DNA of 64,000 nt. Source: Haloflavibacter putidus (GTDB taxonomy: Bacteria > Bacteroidota > Bacteroidia > Flavobacteriales > Flavobacteriaceae). The translations under genes and the position numbers were made by a program. The notes beneath the pieces were generated by a model. The model was given only the letters and a program-made list of their open reading frames with translations. It searched no databases and was not told the origin of the DNA. Within the stretch, counting starts at the first letter, position 1, and every line of letters begins with the position of its first letter. Shown piece after piece: positions 17,014 through 26,094 of the stretch. The DNA lies in contig NZ_VIAR01000006.1 of assembly GCF_006546625.1 (NCBI RefSeq), positions 124,001 through 188,000 of the forward strand, written 5' to 3'.

Positions 17014-18540
17014 TTAATGTTTAAAATGACGCACTCCTGTCATAACCATAGAAATATTATTTTTATTGCAATAATCTATACTTAATTTATCTTTTATTGA
17101 CCCACCCGGTTGTATTACTGCTTTTATACCGGCCTTGTCTGCTATTTCCACGCAGTCTGGAAACGGAAAAAAGGCATCGCTTGCCATTACTGCTCCTTCC
17201 AAATCAAATTTAAACGATTTTGCTTTATTAATAGCTTGTCTTAGTGCGTCTACGCGTGAAGTTTGTCCGGTTCCACTAGCGCAAAGTTGTTTGTTTTTTG
17301 CCAACACAATCGTGTTAGATTTGGTATGCTTACAAATTTTGGAAGCAAATAGTAAATCTTCGTTTTGCACGGAAGTTGGTTTGGTTTCCGTAACCTCTTT
17401 TAAATCTGCTTTTGCGTCTGTTTTGGCATCTTTATCTTGCACCAACACGCCGTTTAAACAAGTTCTTACTTGTTGGCCGGAAAAAGAAAATTCTTTTTGC
17501 ACTAAAACAATACGGTTTTTCTTGCCCTGTAATATTTCTAAAGCTTCGTCTTCAAAGCTTGGCGCGATAACCACTTCGCAAAAGAGTTTATGTATTTCTT
17601 CTGCGGTGGCTTTGTCTATTTTGGTGTTGCAAATTAAAATACCCCCAAATGCTGAAACCGGATCGCCGGCAAGCGCATCTTGGTAAGCTTCTAAAACCGT
17701 TTCGCGTTGCGCCAAACCGCAAGCATTGTTATGTTTTAAGATAGCAAAAGTTGGTGCTTCATCTTTAAACTCTGCCATTAAATTTACCGCCGCATCTACA
17801 TCTAACAAATTATTGTACGATAATTCTTTGCCGTGTAATTTGTCAAAAACCTGGTCAAAATCGCCATAGAAAAAGCCTTTTTGATGCGGATTTTCGCCAT
17901 AGCGTAATTCTTTGCCGGTTTCAAAACTTTGTTTGAAACTATTTTCTTCTTCGTTAAAATAATTAAAAATAGCCGTGTCGTAATTCGAAGAAATTTGAAA
18001 AGCCTTTGCGGCGAAACGTTTTCTATCTTCTAAAGAAATTGCGCCTTCGTTTTTATTCAGTAACGTTAAAACTTCGTCATAATCGTTTACCGAAGATACA
18101 CAAAGTACATCTTTAAAATTTTTGGCAGCTGCCCTAATTAACGAAATGCCGCCTATGTCTATTTTTTCTACAATATCTTGTTCGCTAGCACCCGAAGCTA
18201 CTGTTTTCTCAAACGGATATAAATCTACCACCACCAAATCTATTTGTGGTATTTCGTAGTCTTGCATTTCTTTTACATCGCCTTCGTGCTCTTGTCTGTT
18301 TAAAATACCACCAAAAACTTTTGGATGCAAGGTTTTTACCCTTCCGCCAAGAATAGAAGGATAAGAAGTTACGTCTTCTACTGCGGTAACTGGTATTCCT
18401 AATTTTTTTATAAAACTTTCTGTACCACCGGTAGAGTAAATTTGTACACCAAGTTGATCTAATTTTTTTACAATTGGCTCTAAACCATCTTTATGAAAGA
18501 CAGATATTAACGCCGATTTTATATTTTTTGCTGTGTTCAT
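17014..18540 (-). CDS. purH: bifunctional AICAR transformylase / IMP cyclohydrolase
   Basis: This 508-residue enzyme catalyses the last two steps of purine synthesis, AICAR to IMP. The N-terminal methylglyoxal-synthase-like cyclohydrolase domain has YSTGGTESFI and GGRVKTLHPKVFGG. The transformylase domain starts near residue 200 with LRYGENPHQKG and contains the KHNNACG motif (catalytic Lys-His) near 268. It sits at the head of the cell-shape operon, an arrangement that pairs a nucleotide gene with elongasome genes. It is divergent from the permease gene at 18767. Confidence 0.96.
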   Translation of the reverse strand: MNTAKNIKSALISVFHKDGLEPIVKKLDQLGVQIYSTGGTESFIKKLGIPVTAVEDVTSYPSILGGRVKTLHPKVFGGILNRQEHEGDVKEMQDYEIPQIDLVVVDLYPFEKTVASGASEQDIVEKIDIGGISLIRAAAKNFKDVLCVSSVNDYDEVLTLLNKNEGAISLEDRKRFAAKAFQISSNYDTAIFNYFNEEENSFKQSFETGKELRYGENPHQKGFFYGDFDQVFDKLHGKELSYNNLLDVDAAVNLMAEFKDEAPTFAILKHNNACGLAQRETVLEAYQDALAGDPVSAFGGILICNTKIDKATAEEIHKLFCEVVIAPSFEDEALEILQGKKNRIVLVQKEFSFSGQQVRTCLNGVLVQDKDAKTDAKADLKEVTETKPTSVQNEDLLFASKICKHTKSNTIVLAKNKQLCASGTGQTSRVDALRQAINKAKSFKFDLEGAVMASDAFFPFPDCVEIADKAGIKAVIQPGGSIKDKLSIDYCNKNNISMVMTGVRHFKH

Positions 18541-18562
18541 GAGGTTGTGTTGTTTGCGCTTG

Positions 18563-18570
18563 CAAAATTA
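18563..18570 (-). promoter_or_regulatory. -7 promoter box (TAATTTTG) for purH/mre operon
   Basis: On the minus strand TAATTTTG matches TAnnTTTG and lies 22 bp upstream of the purH ATG. No clear -33 TTG was found. It would drive purH and, given the short gaps, the cell-shape genes after it. Confidence 0.5.
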
Positions 18571-18693
18571 CTATTTTAAGTATTATTTATACGTTAAGTT
18601 CTTTAAATTATTTGAAAGATTTGAAGGATATAAAAACATAGAAAAGAAACTTTAAAATTAAAGTCTCTTTTCTTTCTAAGCTAAGAAAAAAAC

Positions 18694-18701
18694 TATTTTT
18701 G
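18694..18701 (+). promoter_or_regulatory. -7 promoter box (TATTTTTG) for the ABC-type permease
   Basis: TATTTTTG fits TAnnTTTG and lies 65 bp upstream of the permease ATG in the divergent purH/permease intergenic region. A second weaker match, TATCTTTA, is nearer the start at about 18728. Which one is used cannot be decided here. Confidence 0.4.
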
Positions 18702-18766
18702 TAACAAGTTTTGCTGACGAACGTCTTATCTTTAACCACTTAAATTCTGCAACCTATTCGTTTTTT

Positions 18767-20020
18767 ATGCTGATTTATTTTCGCATCCTAAAAGAAAGTT
18801 TATTCTTCGCAATCAATGCGTTGAGAAATAACAAATTAAGAACTTTTTTATCTTTACTTGGCGTTACCATAGGTATTTTCTCGATAATTGGTGTTTTGGC
18901 AGCAGTAGATTCGCTTGAAAAAGAAGTTACCGGAAACTTAAGCAGCTTAGACAACAGCACGATAATTGTTACGCGCTTTTCTTTTGGTCCCACCGAAATT
19001 CCGCAATGGAAACGCAAACAATTTCCCGATGTAAATTACGAAGAATTTCAGCATTTAAAGAAAAACCTTCCCAATACAGAGGCGGTAAGTTACGCTTTAA
19101 ACGTAGCTGCAGAGCCCATAAATTATGCTGGCAAACAAGTTGCAGATGTTTCTATAAACGCCGTAACCAGCGACTATTACTCTATTGAAGCGTTACAATT
19201 GGAAGAAGGTAGGTTTTTTAACGAAGCAGAATCTTACAGTGGTTCGCCTGTAATTGTTTTGGGACACGAAGTGGCAGAAAACCTTTTTGAAAACCTTAAT
19301 CCAATTGGCAAAAAAATACGTTTATACGGAAGAAGATTTAGCGTGATTGGTGTTTTAGAAAAACAAGGCACCAGCATTTTTGGCCCATCTAAAGATGGTT
19401 CGGTTTATGTTCCGGTAAATTTGGTAAGACGTATTTTTGGCGATAACAATCAAAACACCTTTCCGCAAATAGTTATTAAACCCGAAAAAGATATAGATAA
19501 TGCCGCCTATATCGCTTCTATAGAACAGAGTTTGCGCCTATATCGTGGTTTAAAACCAAATACGGTAAATAATTTTTTTATCAATCAATTAAAAGGTTTT
19601 ACTGATTTTATCGATAATATCACCGGGCAACTCAATATTATGGGGCTCATAATTAGCGGTTTTTCACTTTTGGTAGGTGGTTTTGGGATTGCTAATATTA
19701 TGTTTGTTTCAGTAAAAGAACGAACAAATTTAATAGGTATACAAAAATCTTTGGGTGCCAAAAACAAGTTTATCCTTTTTCAATTTTTATTTGAAGCTAT
19801 AATTTTGGCTTTTTTTGGCGGGGTAATCGGCTTGTTTATGGTTTGGCTTATAAGTTTACTGGCTTCCAGTTTTACCGGGGACTTTGAGTTTGTACTTTCG
19901 TTTACCAATATTGTTTTAGGAATGAGTGTTTCTATTGCTATCGGACTTATTTCCGGCATAATTCCGGCAATTTCTGCTTCGCGTTTAGATCCGGTAGAAG
20001 CAATTAGAACGGGAATTTAG
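18767..20020 (+). CDS. MacB/FtsX-type ABC transporter permease
   Basis: This 417-residue protein has the MacB-permease layout: one N-terminal membrane helix preceded by LRNNKLRTFLSLLGVTIG, a periplasmic MacB-PCD domain (about 50-270), and three C-terminal helices with GGFGIANIMFVSVKERT near residue 305 and the final SRLDPVEAIRTGI. Such permeases export peptides or lipoproteins or drive mechanotransmission. No ATPase gene is next to it, so its partner must be encoded elsewhere. The substrate is unknown. Confidence 0.88.
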   Translation: MLIYFRILKESLFFAINALRNNKLRTFLSLLGVTIGIFSIIGVLAAVDSLEKEVTGNLSSLDNSTIIVTRFSFGPTEIPQWKRKQFPDVNYEEFQHLKKNLPNTEAVSYALNVAAEPINYAGKQVADVSINAVTSDYYSIEALQLEEGRFFNEAESYSGSPVIVLGHEVAENLFENLNPIGKKIRLYGRRFSVIGVLEKQGTSIFGPSKDGSVYVPVNLVRRIFGDNNQNTFPQIVIKPEKDIDNAAYIASIEQSLRLYRGLKPNTVNNFFINQLKGFTDFIDNITGQLNIMGLIISGFSLLVGGFGIANIMFVSVKERTNLIGIQKSLGAKNKFILFQFLFEAIILAFFGGVIGLFMVWLISLLASSFTGDFEFVLSFTNIVLGMSVSIAIGLISGIIPAISASRLDPVEAIRTGI

Positions 20021-20178
20021 TTTTTCCTTTACGGAAAATACCCACGATAATTTTTATTGGCTTTTAACAAAATCTATATGAAATTTATTTTATTCCGTAA
20101 ATTTCAAAACATAATACACCATATTTTAAAAATTATTTTTCGTTATATTTATATTTATAAAAAACCAATTTTTTTATA

Positions 20179-21039
20179 ATGAAAAATCTACTCTTTTTAA
20201 CCAGTCTGCTGGCTTTTTCTTTAAGCCAAGCCCAAGTAACTCAAATTCCGGATGCCAATTTTGAACAAAAGTTAATCGATTTGAATATAGATAGCGATGG
20301 TATAATTAACGGACAAGTACTTACCAGCGATATTGCCCAAGTAAGCATTTTAGAAATACCGGATGCCAACATTTCTGACCTTACGGGTATTGAGGATTTT
20401 ACCGCTTTAGAAAATTTAAATATTTCAGGCAATCCATTGGTTGGCGATCAAGATTATCCTTCTTTTTTAGACTTAAGCATCGTACCAAGTTTAAAAAATT
20501 TAAGAATGAACGGTAAGGAAGATAATATAACCGTTGACATCAATAAACTTATATTAAATAATAACCCGAATTTAGAAGAAATAACTATTAACTATAATTG
20601 GGCTATACAATTTATTGATTTGCAGGGAAGTGATATTTCTTTAAACAATCTTATGATGGTCATAGATAGCGGTTATCCAGATTTTCCGGAAGTTTGCGTA
20701 CAAGTTAGCAATCCTACTCAAGCCGCAAACGGTCAAGGTATTTATGCCACTTGGAGTGTCTCGGAAAATTGTTCTTTCTCTGCCAATTGTAATTTAAGCA
20801 CCCAAAATTATAGCCTAGAAAAAATAAGCCTCTATCCTAACCCAAGCAACAATTATTTTTCTATAGGCAATTTGCAGAATTCTGTAAAAACGGTAAAGCT
20901 TTATAACTTGCAAGGCAAATTACAGAAAGAGTATAAAAACCAAGAAACTTATAGCATTGCCGGGCTGGCAAAAGGCTTGTACATGGTAAAGATAGAAACG
21001 GAAAACGCTAGCGCTTTTAAAAAATTGATGGTAGAATAG
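20179..21039 (+). CDS. secreted leucine-rich-repeat-like protein with T9SS sorting tail
   Basis: This 286-residue protein has a signal peptide (residues 1-18, ending SLSQAQ) followed by VTQIPDANFEQKLIDLNID. That opening is common in flavobacterial leucine-rich-repeat-like secreted proteins. A few irregular repeats follow (LENLNISGNPL, LKNLRMNG, NNPNLEEI). The last 75 residues form a type A T9SS sorting domain with SLYPNPSNNYFSI and a KGLYMVKIE segment ending in a short basic tail. It is predicted to be exported and anchored at the cell surface. Its binding partner is unknown, and it stands alone between two unrelated genes. Confidence 0.8.
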   Translation: MKNLLFLTSLLAFSLSQAQVTQIPDANFEQKLIDLNIDSDGIINGQVLTSDIAQVSILEIPDANISDLTGIEDFTALENLNISGNPLVGDQDYPSFLDLSIVPSLKNLRMNGKEDNITVDINKLILNNNPNLEEITINYNWAIQFIDLQGSDISLNNLMMVIDSGYPDFPEVCVQVSNPTQAANGQGIYATWSVSENCSFSANCNLSTQNYSLEKISLYPNPSNNYFSIGNLQNSVKTVKLYNLQGKLQKEYKNQETYSIAGLAKGLYMVKIETENASAFKKLMVE

Positions 21040-21164
21040 GTAGTTTATACGTGAATTTTCCTTGTAATGTTTTAACGCTATAGTGTTATTAACATAAGTT
21101 CGATCTAAGCTTTTTCAATGAAAAATTTACAAATCGATAGGAATCTCGCACTTTAATAACCTTT

Positions 21165-21220
21165 GTTCATTTTCTTTGCTCCTCCAAAGAAAACGAACCA
21201 ATCCCCAAATCTATTTGGGG
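21165..21220. repeat. paired hairpins of a dispersed-repeat type
   Basis: In the 395-bp gap between the T9SS protein and dipeptidyl peptidase III, two hairpins stand next to each other. The first pairs 21165-21178 with 21185-21198: GTTC-A-TTTTCTTTG against CAAAGAAAA-C-GAAC, 14 bp with one mismatch. The second pairs CCCCAAAT (21203-21210) with ATTTGGGG (21213-21220). The TTTTCTTTG-CAAAGAAAA arrangement is like a repeat seen in many bacterial genomes, from memory. I see no gene in this gap; a 64-codon frame through the hairpins has no support. Confidence 0.45.
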
Positions 21221-21372
21221 ACAAAAATTTTCACGGAAAGACTTTGCTATACTGAAGAAAAAGTACTTAAAAACTTTTATATCGCATTCACGTTATTAAA
21301 GGCCGCTACTTTCCACGCAAAGTGTACGCGTATAAAACCTAAAGAGTATTTTACAGCTTTTAAAAATTAGCA

Positions 21373-21412
21373 TAAAAAAAGAGCTGTTTTAAAAGTTAAT
21401 TTAAAACAGCTC
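21373..21412 (-). terminator. rho-independent terminator of the dipeptidyl peptidase gene
   Basis: A 13-bp perfect stem, GAGCTGTTTTAAA (21381-21393) with TTTAAAACAGCTC (21400-21412), is followed on the minus strand by a run of T at 21373-21380. It lies 22 bp after the stop of the gene at 21435. Confidence 0.85.
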
Positions 21413-21434
21413 TGGTATAATGTTAAGCATTTAT

Positions 21435-23489
21435 TTAATTCTCTTCCGGTAGGTTGCTGTATTCTTTAGCATACTCCAACATTTGCGTTTTAAAGCTTTC
21501 CGGTTGGGTTACTTTTATACCGGTAATTTCTCCGCTATCATCTTTTTCGGCAACCAAAACAGGATTTACAAATCCGCTGTAAGGAGCCGATTTAAAAGCT
21601 TCGTTTCGTTTTAAAATCTGCTTATGCAAATCTTGGTCAACTTTTACCCCATAATTTTCTACCAAGTTTTTGGCAGCTTCATAATCGCCTTCCGATTTTA
21701 TACGTTGGGTTTCGCGTAGTAATTCGCCAAAAAGTTCGCGTAAGCGTTTGTAATCTTTAATGTCGTAATAAATTTTACCGTCTTTTTCTTCTTTTACAAT
21801 TACGTTCTCTTCTTTACCTTTTTCAAAAACCCAAGCACTCACCCATTGCCGGTTACGCATATGTGCTTCTTCAATATCTTGACCGGGTTCTATACGTATT
21901 AATTGCGTAATTAAACCGTTTCTTATATAATCGTTATAGGCGGCTTTTCCTAAATTTTCAGCGTTATCTGTCAAGCCAAGTTCTTCTAATTTAGGATCCA
22001 TCAAATAATATAAACCAACCAAATCTGCTCTACCTTCTTCTAAAGTAGAAGCATAGCTTTTTAAGGTTTCTTTGGTTTGCCCAACGCCTTTATTTACTTT
22101 TCCGGAGGCGTGCCCAACAACTTCGTGCAAGGCGGTATGCAATTTATCTGCTTTTTCGCCATATTTTTCAGAAAGTCTTATTTCTTCTTCGTCGTGTGCA
22201 AACTCGTGTAACTTTTCAGAACCTCCGGCCTGGCTATAAGCGTTGATAATATTTCCTAAAGAAACAGATTTACTACCGTGTGCTTGTCTAATCCAATCGG
22301 CATTGGGTAAATTTACCCCAATTGGCGTACTAGGCGATGCATCTCCGGCTTCTCCGGCAACATTTACGGTTTTATAGGTAACGCCAACCACGTTTTTCTT
22401 TTTATGCGAATCCATAATTGGCGAGTTGTCTTCAAACCATTGTACATTGTCTTCAAAAACCTTCATTTTTTGAGACATATCAAAATCTTTTAATTGTACG
22501 ATGTTTTCGTACGAACCGCGATAACCTTTTGGGTCGTTATACACTTCAATAAAACCATTTATATAATCTACATCTCCTTTTGTAGCTTCTACCCAAGCAA
22601 CGTTATAATCGTCCCAGGTTTGCAAATCGCCGGTTTGATAATATTTTATTAGTAAGCCCAAAGCTTTTGCCTGCTGCTCGTTTTCTGCAACGCCTTTTGC
22701 TTTTTCCAGCCATTTAATAATCTCATCTATTGCGCTGCCGTACATGCCGCCGCTTTTCCAAACTTTTTCTTTTAACTCGCCATTTTCTTTTACCAATTTA
22801 GAATTTAAACCAAAGGATAAAGGTTTGTTAGGATTAGGCGATTCTTTTTTCGCGTAAAAGGCATCTACATCTTCTGCAGTAACATTTTCTCCATAAAAAT
22901 TGGTAGCAGAACCTTTTACCAAGCCTTTAGAAGCGTCTAAGTTTACTTTTTTTGCATCTTTATCGTTAAAAATAACTTCTAAAACCTCGCCTTCTAAAGT
23001 AGTATTGGTAGCTTTTAGCAATTCTTCTAAATAAGCTTTATCAAAATCTGGTTTTATCTTGGCATTAGAATAGTGATGGTGAATGCCATTAGAAAACCAA
23101 ATTCGCTTTAAGTAAGTTTCAAAGTTTTTCCAATCTTCGGCGTTTTTATCGCCTTCGTAATTGGTATAAATATTCTCTAAAGCTTTTCTAATCTTTAGAT
23201 TGTGTTTATAATTTTGATCCCAAATAATATCACGACCTTCTAAACCGGCTTGTACCAAATAATAAGCTAATTTTTGTTTTTTCAGCGAAAGCTGGTCCCA
23301 ACCCGGGATTTGGTAGCGCAAAATTTTAATATCGGCAAACTGGTCTACGTTATAATGGAAACTGGAATCTGCTTCTTTTGTAACTTCGGTTTGCTCTGCT
23401 TTTGGCTCTTTTGTGATACTAGCTTGGTCTTTACACGAATAAAGACTCAACACGCCAATTAAAGCGAGCGATAAATAGTTTAATTTCAT
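21435..23489 (-). CDS. dipeptidyl peptidase III-like zinc peptidase (M49), lipoprotein
   Basis: This 684-residue peptidase belongs to family M49, which removes dipeptides from the N-terminus of short peptides. The zinc motif HEVVGH is near residue 454 and the second motif EEGRADLVGLYYL is near 482, the expected distance for HExxGH and EEx-R-A-[ED]. The N-terminus has a lipoprotein signal ending LSLYSC (Cys19), so the enzyme is probably periplasmic or outer-membrane bound, unlike cytosolic eukaryotic DPP III. It stands alone with its own promoter and terminator. Confidence 0.9.
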   Translation of the reverse strand: MKLNYLSLALIGVLSLYSCKDQASITKEPKAEQTEVTKEADSSFHYNVDQFADIKILRYQIPGWDQLSLKKQKLAYYLVQAGLEGRDIIWDQNYKHNLKIRKALENIYTNYEGDKNAEDWKNFETYLKRIWFSNGIHHHYSNAKIKPDFDKAYLEELLKATNTTLEGEVLEVIFNDKDAKKVNLDASKGLVKGSATNFYGENVTAEDVDAFYAKKESPNPNKPLSFGLNSKLVKENGELKEKVWKSGGMYGSAIDEIIKWLEKAKGVAENEQQAKALGLLIKYYQTGDLQTWDDYNVAWVEATKGDVDYINGFIEVYNDPKGYRGSYENIVQLKDFDMSQKMKVFEDNVQWFEDNSPIMDSHKKKNVVGVTYKTVNVAGEAGDASPSTPIGVNLPNADWIRQAHGSKSVSLGNIINAYSQAGGSEKLHEFAHDEEEIRLSEKYGEKADKLHTALHEVVGHASGKVNKGVGQTKETLKSYASTLEEGRADLVGLYYLMDPKLEELGLTDNAENLGKAAYNDYIRNGLITQLIRIEPGQDIEEAHMRNRQWVSAWVFEKGKEENVIVKEEKDGKIYYDIKDYKRLRELFGELLRETQRIKSEGDYEAAKNLVENYGVKVDQDLHKQILKRNEAFKSAPYSGFVNPVLVAEKDDSGEITGIKVTQPESFKTQMLEYAKEYSNLPEEN

Positions 23490-23517
23490 TTTTTCAAGAA
23501 TTATTAAAGGATTTTTA

Positions 23518-23525
23518 CAAATGTA
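23518..23525 (-). promoter_or_regulatory. -7 promoter box (TACATTTG) for the M49 peptidase
   Basis: On the minus strand TACATTTG matches TAnnTTTG and lies 28 bp upstream of the peptidase ATG. Confidence 0.55.
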
Positions 23526-23581
23526 ACAATTAACATTTTGTAATTTACGTATCTTAGCTAAATAAAGTAAAGCAGCAGTCT

Positions 23582-24664
23582 ATGAAAATTTTTAAGTACG
23601 TTTTCTTTTTATTGTTAATTCTTATTATTGGTGGCTCTATATATATTGCTACTCTAGAAGGTAATTATCGCATAGAAAAACAAAAAACCATTGCTGCCCC
23701 ACCAGAGATGGTTTTTAATCAAATAAACCAATTACAAAATTGGGAAGATTGGGCGGTTTGGTTAGAAAACAAATCTGAAGTTGGTATTACGTACGAAGAA
23801 ATTACCAAAGGCCAAGATGCAAAAATGAGTTGGACTGGCACTAGCCATTTAGATGGTAGCTTACAAAATACTGCTGTTTACCCAACAGATTCGTTAACGC
23901 AAAAACTGGCAGTAAACAATTCTTCGGCTCCTAACAATAATATTATAAATTGGAAAGTAGAAGCATCTGCTACCGGTACAAATTTACAGTATACTATTAG
24001 TGGCGAGCGTGGCTTTACGGAAAAAGCTATGCAATTACTACAAGATAGTACTTTTAGCCAAAAACTAGAAGTAGCCTTCACGCAAAGTTTAGATAAATTA
24101 GAGAAACAAGTACAAGAAAAAATGGCAGTTTACAGTATAAATGTAGACGGCGTTACCCAGCATAGCGGCGGTTTTTATATGTATTTAACCACGGCAGCGC
24201 GAAACAAACCAGAAGTTTTGCGTAAAAAAATGCTAGAAATGTATCCGCAAGTTTCTAGCTTTATGGAAGAAAATAATATTCAGAAAAACGGCTCTCCTTT
24301 TTTATTGTATAATGAAATAAACAAAAATAGCGGCACGGTAATTATTTCGGCTTGTATCCCTACTTCTAATAAAGTTGTAACTCCGGTAGACAGCGATGTT
24401 TTAAATGGCTTTATGGAAAGTAAAAAAGTTTTAAAAACCACGCTAAAAGGAAATTATAAAAATATGGAAGAAGCTTGGCAAACCGCCGAGAATTATATAA
24501 AAAACAACAGCTTACAGAAACTTAACAACGCCCAATCTTTTGTAGTATTTGTAAGCGATAGCCGTACAGAAGTAAACCCGGCAAATTGGGTTACCGAAAT
24601 TTATATACCCGTTAAAGAAATAGCGACAGAAACAGCCTCTAGCACAGAACTTCTTAGTTTATGA
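23582..24664 (+). CDS. SRPBCC-domain protein with GyrI-like effector-binding domain
   Basis: This 360-residue protein has an N-terminal membrane helix (about 5-24), a polyketide-cyclase/START-like SRPBCC domain (about 30-180, with PEMVFNQINQLQNWEDWAVW), and a C-terminal GyrI-like small-molecule-binding domain (about 185-350, ending EIYIPVKE). The combination is common in Bacteroidota but has no known function. Its stop overlaps the start of the fluoride channel gene by 4 bp, so the two are translationally coupled. Confidence 0.72.
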   Translation: MKIFKYVFFLLLILIIGGSIYIATLEGNYRIEKQKTIAAPPEMVFNQINQLQNWEDWAVWLENKSEVGITYEEITKGQDAKMSWTGTSHLDGSLQNTAVYPTDSLTQKLAVNNSSAPNNNIINWKVEASATGTNLQYTISGERGFTEKAMQLLQDSTFSQKLEVAFTQSLDKLEKQVQEKMAVYSINVDGVTQHSGGFYMYLTTAARNKPEVLRKKMLEMYPQVSSFMEENNIQKNGSPFLLYNEINKNSGTVIISACIPTSNKVVTPVDSDVLNGFMESKKVLKTTLKGNYKNMEEAWQTAENYIKNNSLQKLNNAQSFVVFVSDSRTEVNPANWVTEIYIPVKEIATETASSTELLSL

Positions 24665-25041
24665 AAATTCTTTTCTTGATTTTCGTAGGAGGAGGTTTTG
24701 GAAGCGTTGCGCGCTTTTTAGTAAGTAAATCGATACAATCTTTAGGAGCTTCAATTCCTTACGGTACTTTAAGCGTAAACGTTCTGGGAAGTTTTATAAT
24801 TGGTTTGGTTTTAACCTTTCTTGCCAACAAAACCGGCAATTATTATGACAATATCGGCTTTTTATTGGCAATTGGTTTTTGTGGCGGTTTTACCACTTTT
24901 TCGAGTTTTGCTTTTGAGAATTTAGAACTTTTAAAAGCTGGGGCAATTCTAGAATTTGCAATTTATACAATTAGCAGCGTTGTTTTAAGTATTGCTGCCG
25001 TACTTTTTGCGGTTTGGTTAATGCAAATTACTGCTCGTTAG
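24661..25041 (+). CDS. crcB: fluoride exporter CrcB/Fluc
   Basis: This 126-residue membrane protein has four helices and matches the Fluc fluoride channel. Conserved segments are GGGFGSVARF at the N-terminus, GTLSVNVLGSF (with the channel Asn) near residue 38, and GFCGGFTTFSSFAFE near 76. It exports fluoride as a dimer. The gene overlaps the SRPBCC gene by 4 bp and its 3' end overlaps the convergent DUF1684 gene by 14 bp. I do not see a fluoride riboswitch upstream. Confidence 0.93.
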   Translation: MKILFLIFVGGGFGSVARFLVSKSIQSLGASIPYGTLSVNVLGSFIIGLVLTFLANKTGNYYDNIGFLLAIGFCGGFTTFSSFAFENLELLKAGAILEFAIYTISSVVLSIAAVLFAVWLMQITAR

Positions 25042-25663
25042 AAGGTTTTGATTTAAATTTTTTTACGCCGGCTTTTATCGGGATTTCCAAATGGTTTTCT
25101 GCTGGTGGAATAGGACAAGAATATCTCCCGTTATAAGCGCAATAAGGATTATAGGCTTTATTAAAATCTAAAATAACATTGTCACTTTTAGGAATTTTAA
25201 AATCTAAATACCTGCCGCCGCCATAAGTGATTTCGCCATTGCTGATATCTGTAAACGGTATAAATAAATAATTGGCATATTCTGGCTCGTTTACCAAACG
25301 CTCGTTTTGGTACACATTTAATTTCAAATCTTTACCTTGTAAGGAAAAATGCACTTCGCCATATTTTACATACATGGCTTCTCTTTGTGTAGTGGTTGGC
25401 ATTGCAAACGGATTTTCTGCCGGAGTGCGCACAAATTTTGCTTTTACTTGATAAGCAGGATCGGGTTTAAAGAAGCTTAATTCCGTAAAGTCTCTTCTGT
25501 CTTTCTTGGTAAGCGGCGATGTCTCGGAATCTTGAAAAGATTGGTTTACACTATCGCGATAGGTCTTTGTACTTTCAAAAAAATTCTGATTACCCTGCCC
25601 GGTTACTAAAACAGGAAACAACAATACTAGAAATATAACAGATTTTAGTGCTAAACTATTCAT
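25028..25663 (-). CDS. DUF1684 secreted protein
   Basis: This 211-residue protein has a signal peptide (residues 1-23 from MNSLALK) and the DUF1684 fold signatures: YVKYGEVHFSLQGK, the RYLDFKIP segment and DFNKAYNPYCAYNGRYSCP with PPAEN near the end. I start it at the ATG at 25661-25663. A longer frame with a TTG at 25684 is possible but would overlap the -7 box. The function of DUF1684 is unknown. The 3' end overlaps crcB by 14 bp on the opposite strand, so the two transcripts are partly complementary. Confidence 0.85.
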   Translation of the reverse strand: MNSLALKSVIFLVLLFPVLVTGQGNQNFFESTKTYRDSVNQSFQDSETSPLTKKDRRDFTELSFFKPDPAYQVKAKFVRTPAENPFAMPTTTQREAMYVKYGEVHFSLQGKDLKLNVYQNERLVNEPEYANYLFIPFTDISNGEITYGGGRYLDFKIPKSDNVILDFNKAYNPYCAYNGRYSCPIPPAENHLEIPIKAGVKKFKSKPSNEQ

Positions 25664-25681
25664 TTTAAGAGGATTTAGCTG

Positions 25682-25689
25682 CAAAGATA
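25682..25689 (-). promoter_or_regulatory. -7 promoter box (TATCTTTG) that fixes the DUF1684 start
   Basis: On the minus strand TATCTTTG matches TAnnTTTG exactly. A TTG codon inside it at 25682-25684 is in frame with the DUF1684 gene, but a start there would lie inside the promoter, so the ATG 18 bp further on is the better start. Confidence 0.6.
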
Positions 25690-25702
25690 CTATGCTTAAG
25701 CA

Positions 25703-25927
25703 TTATTTTTTGAAGTTATCTCTATTATTTTTTCTAACTTTTACTGCTTGAGGTTTTTCTTCAGAAGAGAAGAAAAGTTTGTATAAATAAGAAACTATCA
25801 AAAGGTCTACAGCAATTACAAATAGTACCCTAACTATGCCAATACCGTCAAACTGCATACCGGGATAAAAGCCTATTAGGCCGGTTAATAAAATAGTTGC
25901 TATACAAATTAAAATATTTCTTTCCAT
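25703..25927 (-). CDS. small two-helix membrane protein
   Basis: This 74-residue protein has two hydrophobic segments (about 4-22 and 30-50) and a basic C-terminal tail ending NNRDNFKK. I do not recognise a family. It lies 39 bp upstream of the DUF1684 start in the same direction, with the DUF1684 promoter box between the two genes. The reading frame looks genuine because of the clear membrane pattern and the charged tail, but there is no domain to name a function. Confidence 0.55.
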   Translation of the reverse strand: MERNILICIATILLTGLIGFYPGMQFDGIGIVRVLFVIAVDLLIVSYLYKLFFSSEEKPQAVKVRKNNRDNFKK

Positions 25928-26094
25928 TACTTTTTTTTACAAATAACAGCGAAATACTTTTTAAAGCTTGCCAATATTTTATCAATTGCAATTACTTTAA
26001 CGTATGATCAAGCAATAATTTAATCTTCTCTTAAAAAATTTCTGTTTTTAATACTCTCTTATAAAAAACAAGCCATATTCCAAGTATGGAAATC

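Noticed and set aside
21176-21370. A 64-codon reading frame on the plus strand
   Set aside because: It begins with TTG inside a hairpin, runs through a second hairpin and up to the terminator of the opposite gene, and has no promoter or recognisable protein pattern.
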